Below are positions 1 to 12,713 of a stretch of DNA of 64,000 bases, in pieces (position 1 is the stretch's first letter; every line of letters starts with the position of its first letter). Where the stretch lies: the NCBI GenBank assembly GCA_004794785.1, contig SJOL01006586.1, positions 766,933 through 830,932 on the forward strand. Direction: 5' to 3'. The position numbers and the translations under genes were made by a program. The notes under the pieces were generated by a model, which searched no databases, was not told where the DNA came from, and saw only the letters and a program-made list of their open reading frames with translations. Source of the DNA: Opisthorchis felineus. Taxonomy: Eukaryota; Platyhelminthes; Trematoda; Opisthorchiida; Opisthorchiidae.

Positions 1-512
1 GTTATTGGAAAGGAGTATCTTGTGTGTCGAGTTAAAGATTTTCAAAATCGCCCCATGTGTGGCGTTAAGCATGAGAAAGCATATTGTCGTTCTCAAACTG
101 TCGAAAAAAATGTTTGCGGTTTGCACATTGGTTTCAAAACCATTCGTTCGATTTTGCCGTCGGAAGCATCGTCTGACGGCGCAACCCGCGGACAGCCCAA
201 GCCCAACAGTATTTCTCTATTCGTAAAAGCGATTCTTTACGGTTACTAAAGTAACAATCCAACCGATTTTCGGTAGTCAGCGGAATCAGTCGTTTTGTAC
301 ATCAGAAACATGGTAAAGGTTGAGGCGAAACCTAACTTCAGCATGAGTAAAACTCACTGAAGATTACTGTTCCTTCAAAGGTAAGGTTTGATCCCCACCA
401 CTACCTATTTTTACACTAGACAGTGCTGTTCACATTTTATATTCTGTGCGCTTGTTAGGAAATCACCGGATGCTAATCGGTTTACTCAGTCATTTTTCAA
501 ATGAGAACACAA
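1..512. other. No gene recognised
   Basis: I see no convincing coding region here. The two overlapping plus-strand frames near the left edge are short and basic. At about 385-402 there is a string resembling the B box of a tRNA-type promoter, but no A box at the right distance. Confidence 0.5.
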
Positions 513-545
513 GAGTAAGTAAGTAAGTAAGAGTAAGTAAGTAAG
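513..545. repeat. (GTAA)n microsatellite
   Basis: A run of GTAA tetramers interrupted once by GAGTAA, seen directly. It mimics repeated 5' splice sites (GTAAGT) on the plus strand, so gene finders may place false donors here. Confidence 0.9.
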
Positions 546-3500
546 ACGCAACAATTCACCCTGAAGACGAAAGTAATAAATTTGTATTAGTGGAAACCGT
601 TTTCGTAAATGCGGCTTATACGGTCCAACTAGTGTTCGTGCAATTTTATATCCTGTGTGACATATGTTGTCCCTAAACATTGTACAAGAAAGGAGCCTAG
701 ATTATTCCTGTATGTTTCTTACTTCTATGCTGATTGGATCATTAAAGGCCGATTTTTCTATCAAACAAACACTAAACGACTGAAAAATAGTTTAGATGCT
801 TCTCAAAATAATGACCAAAGAAATGCACGTATCCTAAGACAATAGTGAACTCGGATTAGAATACTGCCATTTTTTATCGTGTATAAACAAAATCCGAGAC
901 CCTAGGAGGATTAGCAGCATTTGAACATCCATCAGGGGGTCTTTACTGAACAAGATGTTGGCATTTTTGGTAAACAGCTTAATGCGTTTGCATCCGTTTC
1001 TTGCGTGCCTTCAAGCTAAGGGTTAATGCCTACCTACAGTAATGCTCGAAATAATTAGTCTAGTTCATCAGTTGTCGATGCCGAATTTCATGCTCTCAAC
1101 CAATGTGAAAAAAATATTCCCTTGCTTTGTTGTGTCATTTTTATGTTATTTTTACTGCGGCGCCATTTTAGTTCAATAGAAAGAGGTTTCCGGATTGTTA
1201 TCCTTATAGTTTGGAAGCTTTCAACTCGCTTGTATACAGAAAATGAACAGTTACAGCTGTAACCTTTAAAAAGTATCTAAACTCAGTGAAGCGAATTTTC
1301 ACCACAGATGGAAACTTATCCAGTGAAGTTCAGTGCACGTCATAGTAAACCATAAATCATGCAGATCAATCGCAATAACAGAAGACAGCGCCGAATCCAC
1401 CAAAGTTTGCAACGCATTCACCTGAATACTATCCTAAATGAGAAACCCAGCTGGGATTCAGTTGAGTCTTCCGTTAAAATCAACGTAATCCGCAAATGAG
1501 TGTAATTCTGCGATTGCGTACAATCTAATGTTCAAGGAGAACATAAGTGTGGTTGAAATCGGTAGAATACGCCTACCCGATGAGTAGTCAGGGCGAAGCA
1601 GGCAGTAGGTTGTCGTATGGTATTCAGCAACGTCTTCAGTAGTATGATGGACTGACACGTAGATTACTTCTGAGCAGTTTCGGAGATTTGTTTGCGGTTA
1701 TCCGGCAAAGCAAGCATGCGTGATATTTATTCCAAACACAGAAATTTAATCGCTTGATTTCTGGCATCTGGAAAGGGCGAATAGCTGGGCAATTCGAGCG
1801 ATCCAAACTAGTTAGGCCAGCCACTTCCCTACCCGTGTAACGTTGCATACTACTGATGAAGCATACAAAATCCATGGCCTAATGTCCAAACTCCTCCTCC
1901 GCATCCAATGGAAGGTGGAGGTTACTGCGAAAATTATGAACAACATACACCAGAGATTTACCTTTCATCTTTCGGGTATCGTGGAATGGTCGACTTTGTG
2001 TGATTCTTCGATCGGTTATATTTACATTTTTTGACCACACACTATGGTATGTCTGACAGACGTGGTAGGTAGACGCCGGAGATGTCCGAACAGTCTTTGT
2101 GTTTGCGTCTGTTACAGTGAAGTCAGTGACACGTTTGTTTACAAGCAGTTGAGGCCTTGTCCATAAGTAATTGCAGCCGGCCATAGAAATAACTGGATTT
2201 TTTGTGTTAGATGATCACATACTTTGACGTTTTGTGAATAATGACTAGTCGCGGACGAAAATGACAAATGGGAAAAAACATCGGATGAAGAGCAGTGAGG
2301 TTTTTTCCTTCATGGAAACCAAACAAACTATCGAACGTTGTTGGTGTTTTTTAGTATCGCCGTTGAAGCAAAGGCTAACAGATCCAGTACATATGCGCAG
2401 TGGTTTCGATGGATCTCCTTATCGCGTCTCATTTTATGGATTAGTCTACTGATTTTCTGGTTGATTTATGCTTATTCTCCGGCCAAAGTAGATTTCATCA
2501 TGTGATCTCCTTTTACTTGTACCCAGTAATGGTCAGTTCTCTACCAGCTGTTCGATCTAAACCACGACAATTCGAGTCACGTCGATGGTGTCAGATTTGC
2601 CAGTGTCAACGTTAACGGATTTGGCAAAGCAGTAGCGAAAGTTGGTTTCTGGGCGATTGAAAGTTTTACCTCACTTGTGGGTCAATTTCTACTTTTTCAG
2701 AATGTGCTCACGTCGACGAAAGAACATACACGTGACTAGTTTGTTCAAGATAGGTTGCTCAGAGAGCTATTACAGCTGCCTAGAATAAAATCATTCTGCT
2801 CGGATGACTGTCTATTTCGTTATTTTGATGGTTATATTGGGAATCAACTTAAGCTAACATTAGACCCATCAACCTTATGCATCGGTGAAAAAGTTCGCCA
2901 TGAAGAATGACAGAGCTTGGATATCGTAAGCACCCTTGACCAGGATGAAGACGTACATGCTAAACGAATCCGGTTTCACAGTTTGATCCATATGGTGTTC
3001 ATAGTTTAACCTGCAACAACTCGGTATATTCTCAGCACTGCCGAAAATATGGCAAATCCAGACCTAGTGATGCCATCAGGTCTCATGAAATTTACGAAAA
3101 TTCACAAAATGTGCCAAATTTTAGTCAAGCTAAAAAAATTAGATGACACGGGTCTCCAAATGTATGTTACGCTTTTGATTTCTGGTCGACTTACGGTTGG
3201 TTCTACATGGATGCTTGTTCCCTCTTTGTTCCATCTATCCAGTCATTATCACAAACGGTCAAGCTATACGTTCCCTGTTGATTTCGGTTTTTCTTCGGTT
3301 ACGCGGTTGTGGATTATTGTTGTGAGCTACAGATTTTCAGGCAGGTATAGTTTTTATGCGCTCACATAATGCGAAGATTGCAACTCTTGAGGTATAAAAC
3401 ACGGCAGCCGCGCTTGAAAAGCAAGGTGATCACATAGTCATGCTGCACTGTGTCATTACTCGTTACAGAGTATTGTTCAGCCCTAAAAATAGGCGCCTGA

Positions 3501-4963
3501 TGTCTCTCAATTTTACTAAATATTGTGGGAATCATAGAAGGCTGTGCTGTTTAAGTAGTTGTTTGATCGCTATTTAGAGTAATTTTGAAGGAAACGAATT
3601 AGGTAAAGACATGCATCATTGATGAAACTTCGCCGTAGTGAGAGGAATTGGCAATATATCGGAGTGTTGATAGCTCTGGTTCGTTAACTGGTTCCAGGTC
3701 AGGTGGATCTGTCGGCTTGGCAGTTAGCTTGCAGATTTTTCGTCACCAGTCGTAGTAACCTCATCAGTGCGCGGTTGATGATGAAGATGATGCTGATGAG
3801 TTTCAAGGCCTCGGATCAATAAATTATTTTCAATGGAGGGGTCGTAAGATATTACGTGAACCATTTGGCAACACAGAAGTTGTATAATCCTCGAAATACT
3901 GAGCAACAACTACTACAAAATGTCACGCACTCCCACGCACGGAGCTGTTGTTTTATCCATATTTGAGGTAACTAGCGACCCATTCAGAACTTCCGCATCA
4001 ATAAAGGCTACTAAAATGTACACGAAAACCTGTGCTGTTCACGAAATTGTTAAACTGAAAGGGGAGAATTTCGCTTGACGGATTAAGTGAGGATCCTTCT
4101 GTTTCGTCGGGGATTGAATGGACCATTCGGATAGGTATACGTGACCACCGAAATCGCAGACGATCATAATCAGCTTAGGCAGCACAATATCAGTGTTCAA
4201 CAATGGTACTTCTCTGCCTAGAGCAGACGATATTCATAGACAATACAAACAACGGTTACTTTTGACAAACGAATCAAAAAATATCTCTTTTATCTTGACT
4301 GCTTCCTAATTTACCATCACAGTGCCAAAGTAATCCAGCCTTCAGTTATAATTCGGCATGCTGATATTTATTACTGCCAGTAATCCTGTAGTGGGAAGAA
4401 AATTCTGGTCTTGCATTAGCTATACAGCAGTGAGTATAAAAAACGAATGCCATAGATTGACAAGGATTACTTCATTCTTGTGCTGGAGTGGATGCTGTGT
4501 TTTGCCTTATTGTGTTGTATTCAGTGGCGAGAAAAAAATTCGCGTTAACTTCTCCACAATTTGAAAGGTGATTTTTATCTGTTCCGCTATTCAGTTTTAA
4601 GTTAAATAGGACTACTCGTTGCTCAACGCTTATTCAAATGTCCTGATATACACACATAGGGGATCGAATTGGGAGAACATCATCAACTTCTCTGATACAA
4701 TAATTCCTAGGAAACTAAAAGTGAAAGAAATCGGGAATGTTATGTGCCGTTGGTCAAACGGGTTACGAATAACGTATACAGGGTGAATAGTTGCAAAAAT
4801 TTGGCTTGATTGTAAACAGGGATTCAGCGCAAGTGAACTACCATTAGCGACATTTTGAAGGTGAACACGATTAGTAGCCACTTGCGCTCTACTTTTGGGT
4901 TTACAATGACCCCACGCCCCATCTGAACTACCAAACTCACTCAGCTTCGCCCGACAGACAGCT
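546..4963. other. No gene recognised (4.4 kb)
   Basis: Only short unrelated frames. The longest (plus, 3049-3369, 106 codons; minus, 1879-2184, 101 codons) have no recognisable motif and are within chance length. I found no repeats, RNA genes or retroelement motifs. Confidence 0.5.
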
Positions 4964-4988
4964 CGAGGTGGCTGAGTGATTAAGGCGC
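4964..4988 (+). repeat. tRNA-like A-box fragment, possible SINE remnant
   Basis: The stretch reads like the D-arm of a tRNA-Ser or tRNA-Leu gene, with TGGCTGAGTGATTAAGG matching the pol III A box region. No anticodon arm and no B box follow at the right distance, and an AT-rich run follows directly. It is therefore not a tRNA gene. A decayed tRNA-derived SINE head is the most likely reading. Confidence 0.4.
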
Positions 4989-5881
4989 GAAATTATTAAA
5001 TAATTAATTATCCAGTACCTTCGTTGCTTCATCTGTGCACGTTCATGTTCTGCCTGCCTCCTGTCCGGCGGTTGAGACCTTACCATGAACTATATGACAT
5101 GACAATGAAAATGACAAAAGCAATTCATAGGGTTTCAATTACGGGACACAAACCTAGGTCGCAGTTATTGTGCTGGGTTTTCTTGTCTTTGAAGTCCAAA
5201 TTCGAATGACAGAAAGCAGGCCAAATTTGTGGTGCACAATTTGTAATTTGAATTATATGCACGACGCAGTCCGTACCTAAATTTACCTCAGGTATTACTA
5301 CACATATGTCGACAATATTAGATGTTCTCCTATAATGTATCTGGTCACCGTAGAACACAGGACACACGTCAGCATGTAGTTAAAAATATTTTCTCAGCTG
5401 TTTTAAGTAAACTTCGCAATTCCGGGCGCATTTTCTGTAGTTTTGCAAAAGCAGAAGAAATAAAGATATTTGGGCCATCGAACCATCATTTTACGTAAAA
5501 GGCGCTGAAGAAGACCACTTATCCAGCCTGAAAATCTTGATGGCAGATATTTTGACCACTTTCACGATATTAAGCTGTGTAGTTACACAAAAGCCGGCAA
5601 ACTCGGGGAGTTTCACACGATTGTGTGACGTCTGAGGTTACACACAATTAGCTATGTTAGTCAGCATAGTCAAGTCACAGCATGAACGAGTGAAGTTGGT
5701 TAGTAATGTTAGAATTTTAAGGAAGCTAGGATGGTGAAAGAATGCAGAGAATAGTCGTCAATATAACAGAAGTAAAGGAAACGGTCCACCCGATAAGATA
5801 TAAATGAATGTCAACTATGCCTGTAAGCAGCTATTTGTGCGCAAATCAACAAGGTCGAAAAGATGTATCATAACTATAGAC
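4989..5881. other. No gene recognised
   Basis: Short frames only. An AT-rich stretch follows the tRNA-like fragment, and nothing else stands out. Confidence 0.5.
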
Positions 5882-6105
5882 GTAATTCGCTACTCATAAG
5901 GCTGCTGAAAAATCTTCGACAGCCCACTACCGGTTTCGCCCTTTTTGGGGCTCATCAGGTAGGCGCAGTGCCCGAGTTTCCGTCAACCTTATATTCTACT
6001 TGAACACAAATTGCACGAAATTAGCGAAATACACTCATTTGCAAACCAATTTGGTTTTGCGGGAGCTCACCTGGAACCCAGCTGAATCTCTCGTTTATGA
6101 TGCTT
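5882..6105 (-). repeat. Dispersed hammerhead-bearing repeat, copy I
   Basis: Two segments recur elsewhere in the window. 5882-5970 contains a minus-strand hammerhead motif and starts with a CTACTCATAAGG end. 6023-6103 is a block of about 80 bp that recurs at 49089-49172 with roughly ten mismatches by eye. Copies II (7380) and III (49089) share further blocks. This looks like the terminal part of a retroelement, probably Penelope-like because of the minimal ribozyme. No coding region of that element is attached here. Confidence 0.65.
5922..5964 (-). ncRNA. Hammerhead ribozyme motif, copy I
   Basis: On the minus strand the order is CTGATGA (5952-5958), a stem II of GCCC paired with GGGC, then GAA (5935-5937) and ACCGGT (5929-5934), followed by A as the cleavage base (GUA triplet). 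Stem I pairs GCCTAC with GTGGGC in about six base pairs, one of them G-U. All core nucleotides of the hammerhead fold are present. Stem III is only the ACC/GGU palindrome with no loop, so a single molecule would fold poorly and a dimer is more likely. This minimal form is known from Penelope-like elements. Activity is inferred, not shown. Confidence 0.7.
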
Positions 6106-7379
6106 TTAAGCATCTCTTTTGGTTTGCGTTATGCGCACTCGGGTTCAAGGTTATTCAAATTCTCATTCCTACTAAACTAGTTTGAAAAGTGCCACTTAAT
6201 TACGGCTTACATAGTCGTTTGTTCCACGAAGGAAACCGTGATGGACGCTTGACAGTGTCACGGAGTACCTGTTAAATTCCTTTGACGGAGGTGCGGCAAA
6301 CCGGCGTTCGACTTAAGCAGACAGGTGCGATGTGAGACAGTATGCACGTTGGTTCAGCTGCTAGAATGCTCATACTGCACGCTGGAGGTTTTGGGCAATT
6401 GGCTTTGTTTTATAGGTGCTTATATAAAGTTGTGCAGTCCCCCATATCACCCACATCGGTAAGACTGCTTGCTGCTCTTGATCATTGCTTACTTCGGAAA
6501 AAAGACTGTCAGTAGGTTAGCAGTACTCACTGTTTTATGCTTTGGCTTCAGGGTTTCCTTTTTTGTCAAGTTACCATAAAAGTGCAGCATAAACTAACAG
6601 CTTCCCTGTAAAGTTGATTTGCGAACAGTTACATTTCTCGTAAACGTAGGTAGCTGGCTATATCCCGTGTTGATACACTTGGGATATCTAGGCACTGGAA
6701 GGGATGTATGCTAGTCAAGCCTACTATGTGAGTGGTCTAATCTATCTAATCTATCTGGAGTGTAACTGACCTAATGAAAAATCCCACCACCCATTGAAAC
6801 TAAAGAGAAATGGTTGTAGCTGGTAATGGACAAACAGGCATCTTTCATTCGAACTGTGGGAGGAAGAGAACTACTGATGCGTCAGTTTCACTGTCCAGAT
6901 GAGTGGAAAAGAGCGTTGCGTGCAGTGTTCCATTAAGCCCAACCATACCGACTTTACATCAAGTTGTACGCATGAATGATATTCTTGGTGAATAAAACTC
7001 AACTCAGAAATCACTTAGTCATTTACTTCACAGCCTTAGAGATGTAAAATGCTACAGTGTTAACTAAAACGTTGGGAAAAATTTAAATGCAAAAATTCAT
7101 GACTGTTTTTTAATCAACACCACAACTTCCCCACGGTTTTTACGTCTTCCAAGCAACTTTCAATGTAATTATTAATGAACCACATGTCTATTGGTAACAA
7201 GATGATGTTCTCGAAAATGCCAACGGCTGAGGTGGTGTGATGGCCTGTTTGGACGATTTTTGCTCAAATAAGACAAAACTTTCCGTTAAATACTATGGTT
7301 TGCACACGACTTCGGTTTTGACAGAAGACTAAACTAAATCCAGCAGAACCTCCGGTTTGTGATGGTCCGAATCAACTGA
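6106..7379. other. No gene recognised
   Basis: Nothing coding is visible. A short tandem of TCTAATCTAT units lies at about 6738-6760. Confidence 0.5.
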
Positions 7380-7486
7380 ATGTGCTGCACCAGGCCGCCT
7401 CATGTTGCAGTTAGTACGGTATTCGGTATATCGCAATACGTTGTCTAGGCGTAATATGCTACTCATAGGGTTGCTGAAAACTCGAG
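7380..7486 (+). repeat. Dispersed hammerhead-family repeat, copy II (fragment)
   Basis: 7380-7440 matches 49186-49244 (both begin TGTGCTGCACCAGGCCGCC). After a short spacer both copies continue into the same CTACTCAT end (7458-7469 and 49262-49273). Here the sequence continues with TTGCTGAAAA, the orientation seen in copy I, and is lost after about 20 bases. No ribozyme core remains. The shared junction shows these blocks belong to one mobile unit. Confidence 0.6.
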
Positions 7487-8556
7487 GTTTTGGGCACCTT
7501 ATGATTAGTGTGTTACTTCTAGACAAAGGCGAAAGTTGGGTTCTCGATTTTGCTTCTTCTTGGAGGACCTGAAGCTCAATTTATTATCATGCATTATTAC
7601 GCAACTTGCTCTTTGCCGTTGGCGTTCTTTTTAACCTCTAGAAAGTGTAATAGGAGCTGAGAAATGTGGTGGTTGTGTCAGTATGAGGAGAGTAGTGAAT
7701 AAATGCTGAAAATTTGTTCGGCCCCGTCACTTGTTGGTCAGGTATGTGTGAAAGTATCTAGGGAAAAGAAAAGGGTATTGACGCAAGCTCGTTATTTAGA
7801 GGGAGTTTGCGTTCTTTGCGGTTAGAACTGTGGGTATCGATTCAGGCGCTATTCTTCCGGCCACTTACAATTATTTTGCAATGCGGGGAGTAAATTTCAA
7901 TGTTATGTGGTTTTGTTCAGTAGTCAAAACGGAAGGGCCTTAGACGAAATGCTTTATCTCTATTAAAAATCACCAAGTAGGGGATTTGATGTCACAGGCT
8001 AGGAATTTGAGGCAACTGGACCAAATTTCACCCAGTAGGGGTCTCCCCTACCAAGCTTGTTTACTGAAGAAATTTCAAAACATTTCCACTTAAGCTGTTA
8101 TGATTCACTGGAAACTTTAGATTTTGGAGGCAACTGTATAGGCTACCAGGTATTTAATTTACCCAGATAAAATGCAGGAATGAACTAACAGAGTGCCGTT
8201 TTCTCGAAAAAGTGAGACTGTCACATGCAGCTTTCCTTCATCTGCTTCGTGTACTGTCCACTTGAACCAGTATCGCAAGGCTAAATACAAAACACTTGTG
8301 GAAATGTTGGCAAATGTCAAAGGCAGATGTGCTATAGTTATTTCCTGCACGTGATGTTTTGGGTTTCAATCACATATTCTGTTTGGCACAAAGTGGAAGC
8401 TAACAGGATGCTATTAACATCGTTCCTATTCTGCCCGGATAATGTCCACTTGCAACTATCGACTTCGCGATTCCTACTACGAAACCAAAACGCACACTTG
8501 TACTTATTGTGATGTTGGTGGTGAATTGCTCATTTAAAATACTTTCTCAATTTTAG
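7487..8556. other. No gene recognised
   Basis: No coding or structured signal noted beyond short chance frames. Confidence 0.5.
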
Positions 8557-8621
8557 GCAATTCTGTCATGGAAGCAATTAAAGGGACATTTAAGAACAGC
8601 ATCGGCCTACCACGGCATGAA
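8557..8621 (+). CDS. Possible small internal exon, unidentified
   Basis: A pyrimidine-rich acceptor (ctttctcaattttag, ending at 8556) and a strong donor (GAA|GTATGT at 8622) bound 65 bases. The frame is open through the exon, and beyond it to 8813 if unspliced: two bases complete a split codon, then 21 codons reading NSVMEAIKGTFKNSIGLPRH plus E. The composition is ordinary for protein. I do not recognise the product and see no neighbouring exon that must join to it. An acceptor-donor pair with an open 65-base interval occurs by chance, so this is a lead only. Confidence 0.25.
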
Positions 8622-11600
8622 GTATGTCACTATTACCTAGCTAGTGATAAAGCACGCACGATTTTACTGTGCGTCTGTTTAAGTACGAAAGCCGTATCAA
8701 ACAGCCATCTAGGTACGACCAAATGGACGCCAAAAGCACGCAAATCACTTGCTTACTGCATAATTGCTCAAGAGCGTCAACATTCAGTTGCGGATAAAAT
8801 GAAGAATGGCTGATCTGTGGGGAACACCCCACATCTCAAACAACAATTTAGGCCAGATTAGAAGATTTATCTTTTTCTATTGAAGTGGTGAACACGGGAA
8901 TAACGGCCTAATTCAGCACCACAATGGGATTAGCCCTGGCCGCATCTGGGCGTTTATGGAAATACATTTAAAGTATTACGCATGGAGTGTCTAGAGTTCG
9001 TCCGAGAGCGACTTTTCGACTCATTGAGAAGAGGACAAAGAGACCTAGTTGCGTATAGGTGTTTGTAACAGTTTTTGATCTAACTAGTCCATTCTCGAAC
9101 TATTACACAAGAACTGTATGGGATTTTTATTCGGTTTCACTGAAATAACAGATGACCACTAGATATACAGTACCTAATTAGGGGAAGTGCGAAAAACATA
9201 ACAACACTAAATTTTTCGCAGTCAAAACCTGAATTTAGCCGGTAGCTAGTTTCCTACGAATGCACCAAGGGATGATATGAGACTGGTTTGTAAACCTGAC
9301 CATCAAATGGGACCATGATAACTATCAAAAATACACCCAAAAATTAAGCTGCTTAATGTTGACACTCCGTTTTCATCCCTTCTCCCGCAAACGAAAACAG
9401 TCATCAGTTTCCACTATAAATAAGAATAAACAACAAAACGGCGGCCATTATCCAATCATATCGTAATCCAAACAGGTCGAATACTTATGCCTAAGGAAAG
9501 TTGATGCATTGTGTAAAGGTTGTTGAAACCGGGAAAACCACCCGATAGATCACAAAACATTTTATCCACTAACCGCAGAGCTGATACCAATAAAAGTTTC
9601 AGAATTTCACTTCACCATCTCAGCTCGAGATTGCTAGTTCTCGCCGGGGTCGTGTTGAGTAGTCACTAATGATTCGGCTTGTGTACGGAAGACCCTAACA
9701 CAATTTGTTAACGTGCTTTAGACTTAAGAAATTCACCTGTCTTGTGGACGATACTACTGGATTATTACTGATAGCTTTTTATTCCTCTATATGATGTGAA
9801 ATTGCGGGTTGCTAGCGCTGTGGCTGAAGAGACAAACTACGTTCATTTTTTCATCCATTTGCCGCCAAACACCGTCTGTGGATATCTTGCATCTTGCAAG
9901 CGAGCAACTCCAAGGAAAAGCAGTTAGGTTGGAAATACCGTAACTATTAAGAAGATCAGCAGCTAGAGTTTTACGTCTGCATGTGAAAAGTCAACCTGTA
10001 TTTGTCAGTGATACAAGAATACCTAAGAGCAATCCTGGGCACCTATGCTATATGTGCTAATCACAAGTAATTTCGCAGAGTAACAACAAATTTATTGACC
10101 CGGTGACCATAAAACCATTAACCACAGGTAACAGATATTATTGATGCATTTTGCCTTCTTTAGCTCTGGCAAGCTCACCAGTCTTCATCCACAATTCTGC
10201 GAATTAACGATGATAAGTAAGCACATGATCCTACTGTGTAGACCAAGCAAAGCGTGGCATATTCCTCAATGAGACATACGAAGGCATAAATCGAACACAG
10301 TTACGGTACTTCTGCAGCAGCCACCCTGTGCACTGGAGTTGTACGATGTTTAGCCTGAGAAGAGGACATGGATACCATGGTCTTTTCAGGCCAGATCTAC
10401 ACTCAGGTGCACTGATACTAAAACTTACAAGCTCTTACCAGTGCCTTCAGCAATCAGCAGCATTCTCATCTGAATCAATTCTGCCTCATGTTTTAGGCTT
10501 TATGAAGTAACTGATACCTAACTACTGAATACGTGCAGAAATACTTGGCCAAAATTTTGAAATGTTTGGATTTTCCTCATTTTAATTTGCCGCATCTGTC
10601 GTTGCGGGATCGTTTTTCAACGCGATCAAGACACCAATAACCTGGTTAAATTACGTTGAAAAGTTTAAGTCTTGTCTGACTTCAGGACTGCTAGTTGATC
10701 CTGAGGATTTGTAAACTATAAATCTGGCTGTTCAACGGAAAACAGCTTGACTTTTTCTACTTAGCGGTGCAGTACATTCTACATGACATTTCCAAGTTAG
10801 GTGCAAGAGACTTCCGGTCACAATTCGCCTCATCCAGTAATTCCTGATTTTACTTTCATCGACGCAGGTTCACATTTTGCCATGAAAAAGTTGCGGAAAT
10901 AATTATCATTTTGGCCGTCTTTTGTTTCCATATTCCCTGGTTATTCTCTACTGGAAAGTGAGGCTGTTTTTCTCTCCAAAAATGTTGCGCATAGAATGAA
11001 ACGCAATTAAAAAATGAATATCATGGGAACTCGTGCCACGATTAGTCTGGGTTGTTTCGGATATTTGCCACGAAAGAAGAACTTCCAATTATGTGCCACG
11101 TGGTATTTCCACCGAAGTATTAGGTAATTACCCCAGGATGAACACATTATATGAAGCGTTTTAGCAAAAAAAGATTCGGCAGACTAAAGGGGCACTAGTA
11201 ACCACATGAGATTTGTAATTTCCTACGGTGAGTTCAGTCGGTTTTTGTAGAGACAGTCTACTGTTTGCTATAACTCGCCGCGTGCTGCTTTACCTCGAGG
11301 GATCTTCTTTCCAATTAGGATAGAGTAAGGGAAGTTCGTGCCATCGGGTGTTTAGTTAGCATCAGGTGGCTGCCAATTGCATAAACAACAGGCAACAAGA
11401 GTTGGATCGAATTGGGTGACTCTTGGGTAACGGGCAGTTGGTGAAAATTTCCTATAAATCCGCTGGATATTATGTATTCGTTATAGTTAAAAGCAGGGCA
11501 CTCTTCGTACAACATGGGCACCAGCGTTCTTGTTGAGAGGTCAGTTGTATCATTTTCATCATGGTGTTAATTCAAGCGATTTTTTATCCAGATCGCTCTG

Positions 11601-12112
11601 CTGTATTCTTGAACTGAAAATTCGAATTCGTATAATCCTTCGGAATGTACAGTAAGGCAGTACGTATGAAGGCAGCCGTGCACCAGTTGCGGAGAAAGTG
11701 ACTCTTTGAGTGTTACCATAAAGATGCTGTTAGATGTTGGTTTCTTTTGCGAGGGAAATGTCACTTCCATTCGATTCCATTTAGATTCGCCAAGACGGTT
11801 TCTCATTTCCAGGTGGGTTTTTTTTAATAAAATTTTCTTACTCTATTAGCAACATGTGAATGTAGCTGTTTCTGACGTGATCGGATCAGATGTCCGGCTT
11901 TGGTGAGGGCACGAAACAACTGCACATTGCTTCGTCAGGTCTTTGGATAAAAATGTCTACATCGAACGGTATCGGCAAGGGACAAACGCCCCTGGGCTAC
12001 AACCTAAACTAACCTGGCCGTTATTCAGACGTGAAATGCCCAGACATAAATGCCCAACCTATATTTATGGGATAGAGAACCGATAAGTTTTAAATGCATT
12101 TTACGAAATAGG
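8622..12112. other. No gene recognised (3.5 kb)
   Basis: Short frames only. No retroelement motifs recognised on either strand. Confidence 0.5.
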
Positions 12113-12394
12113 TTAGTTCAGGAAGACCGGGAAAGCTGTTGAAGCACATAACAAACTCGCTTCGTTATTAGTGAGTCCATAATATAAAGGTACATTGACT
12201 AACGCCACAGGATCGAAAGAGGCATCCGGATTACTTTTCGAAGGATCCTCTGGATGGTGCGGCGTTACAAGGCCTGCTTCACAATTGTCTACGGCATTGT
12301 GCTCATACCATTCAATAAACGCACACTTACGGTTTGTTTCCACCTGAAGCCTGTGAGTCGGAAGATTGTATCTAATTTTTGCGTGGATGGATTA
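12113..12394 (-). CDS. Possible terminal exon, unidentified
   Basis: On the minus strand about 94 codons are open from 12394 to a TAA at 12113-12115. The predicted peptide is rich in D, E, N and P (for example DNCEAGLVTPHHPEDPSKSN), which is unlike most chance frames nearby. Plausible acceptors precede it, for example the one ending CTTCAG just before GTGGAAACAAACC. The opposite strand is also open for 66 codons and ends in a donor-like GTAAGT, so the coding strand is uncertain. No polyadenylation signal of the AATAAA form follows. I do not recognise a domain. The frame lies just downstream of the RTE tail and could be unrelated to it. Confidence 0.25.
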
Positions 12395-12504
12395 ACCGCA
12401 AGAAAAGATGTACCTAAATTTGCAGGCCGTATCCATGCAGTACGTAAGTATTAACTCAAGGTACATGTGGCACGACATCTCGCGTCAGTCCTAATTTCCT
12501 GTTT

Positions 12505-12554
<50 letters not shown>
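12505..12554 (-). repeat. (TGA)n run, 3' tail of the RTE-like element
   Basis: Fifty bases of pure ATC/TGA trinucleotide. On the minus strand it lies about 160 bases after the end of the element's reading frame. RTE-clade elements often end in short tandem repeats instead of poly(A), so this is best read as the element's tail and not an independent microsatellite. Confidence 0.8.
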
Positions 12555-12713
12555 GTACAGCATGACATCAGTGTTCAGCACCGATGCTTCGCTGCCGTAC
12601 CACCGTGATTTATTTGAAGGCCTTGTGGTGATGGAAAGAATAAAGTTGGACGGGGGAAGGAACTTACTGCTAGCTTACTACAATCATTTCTAGGTGTCTA
12701 CACCACCAGATAC

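Noticed and set aside
385..402. Plus-strand string resembling a tRNA B box (AAGGTTTGATCCCC)
   Set aside because: No A box at tRNA distance and no cloverleaf pairing found.
515..545. Repeated GTAAGT 5' splice site consensus
   Set aside because: A product of the (GTAA)n microsatellite, not real donors.
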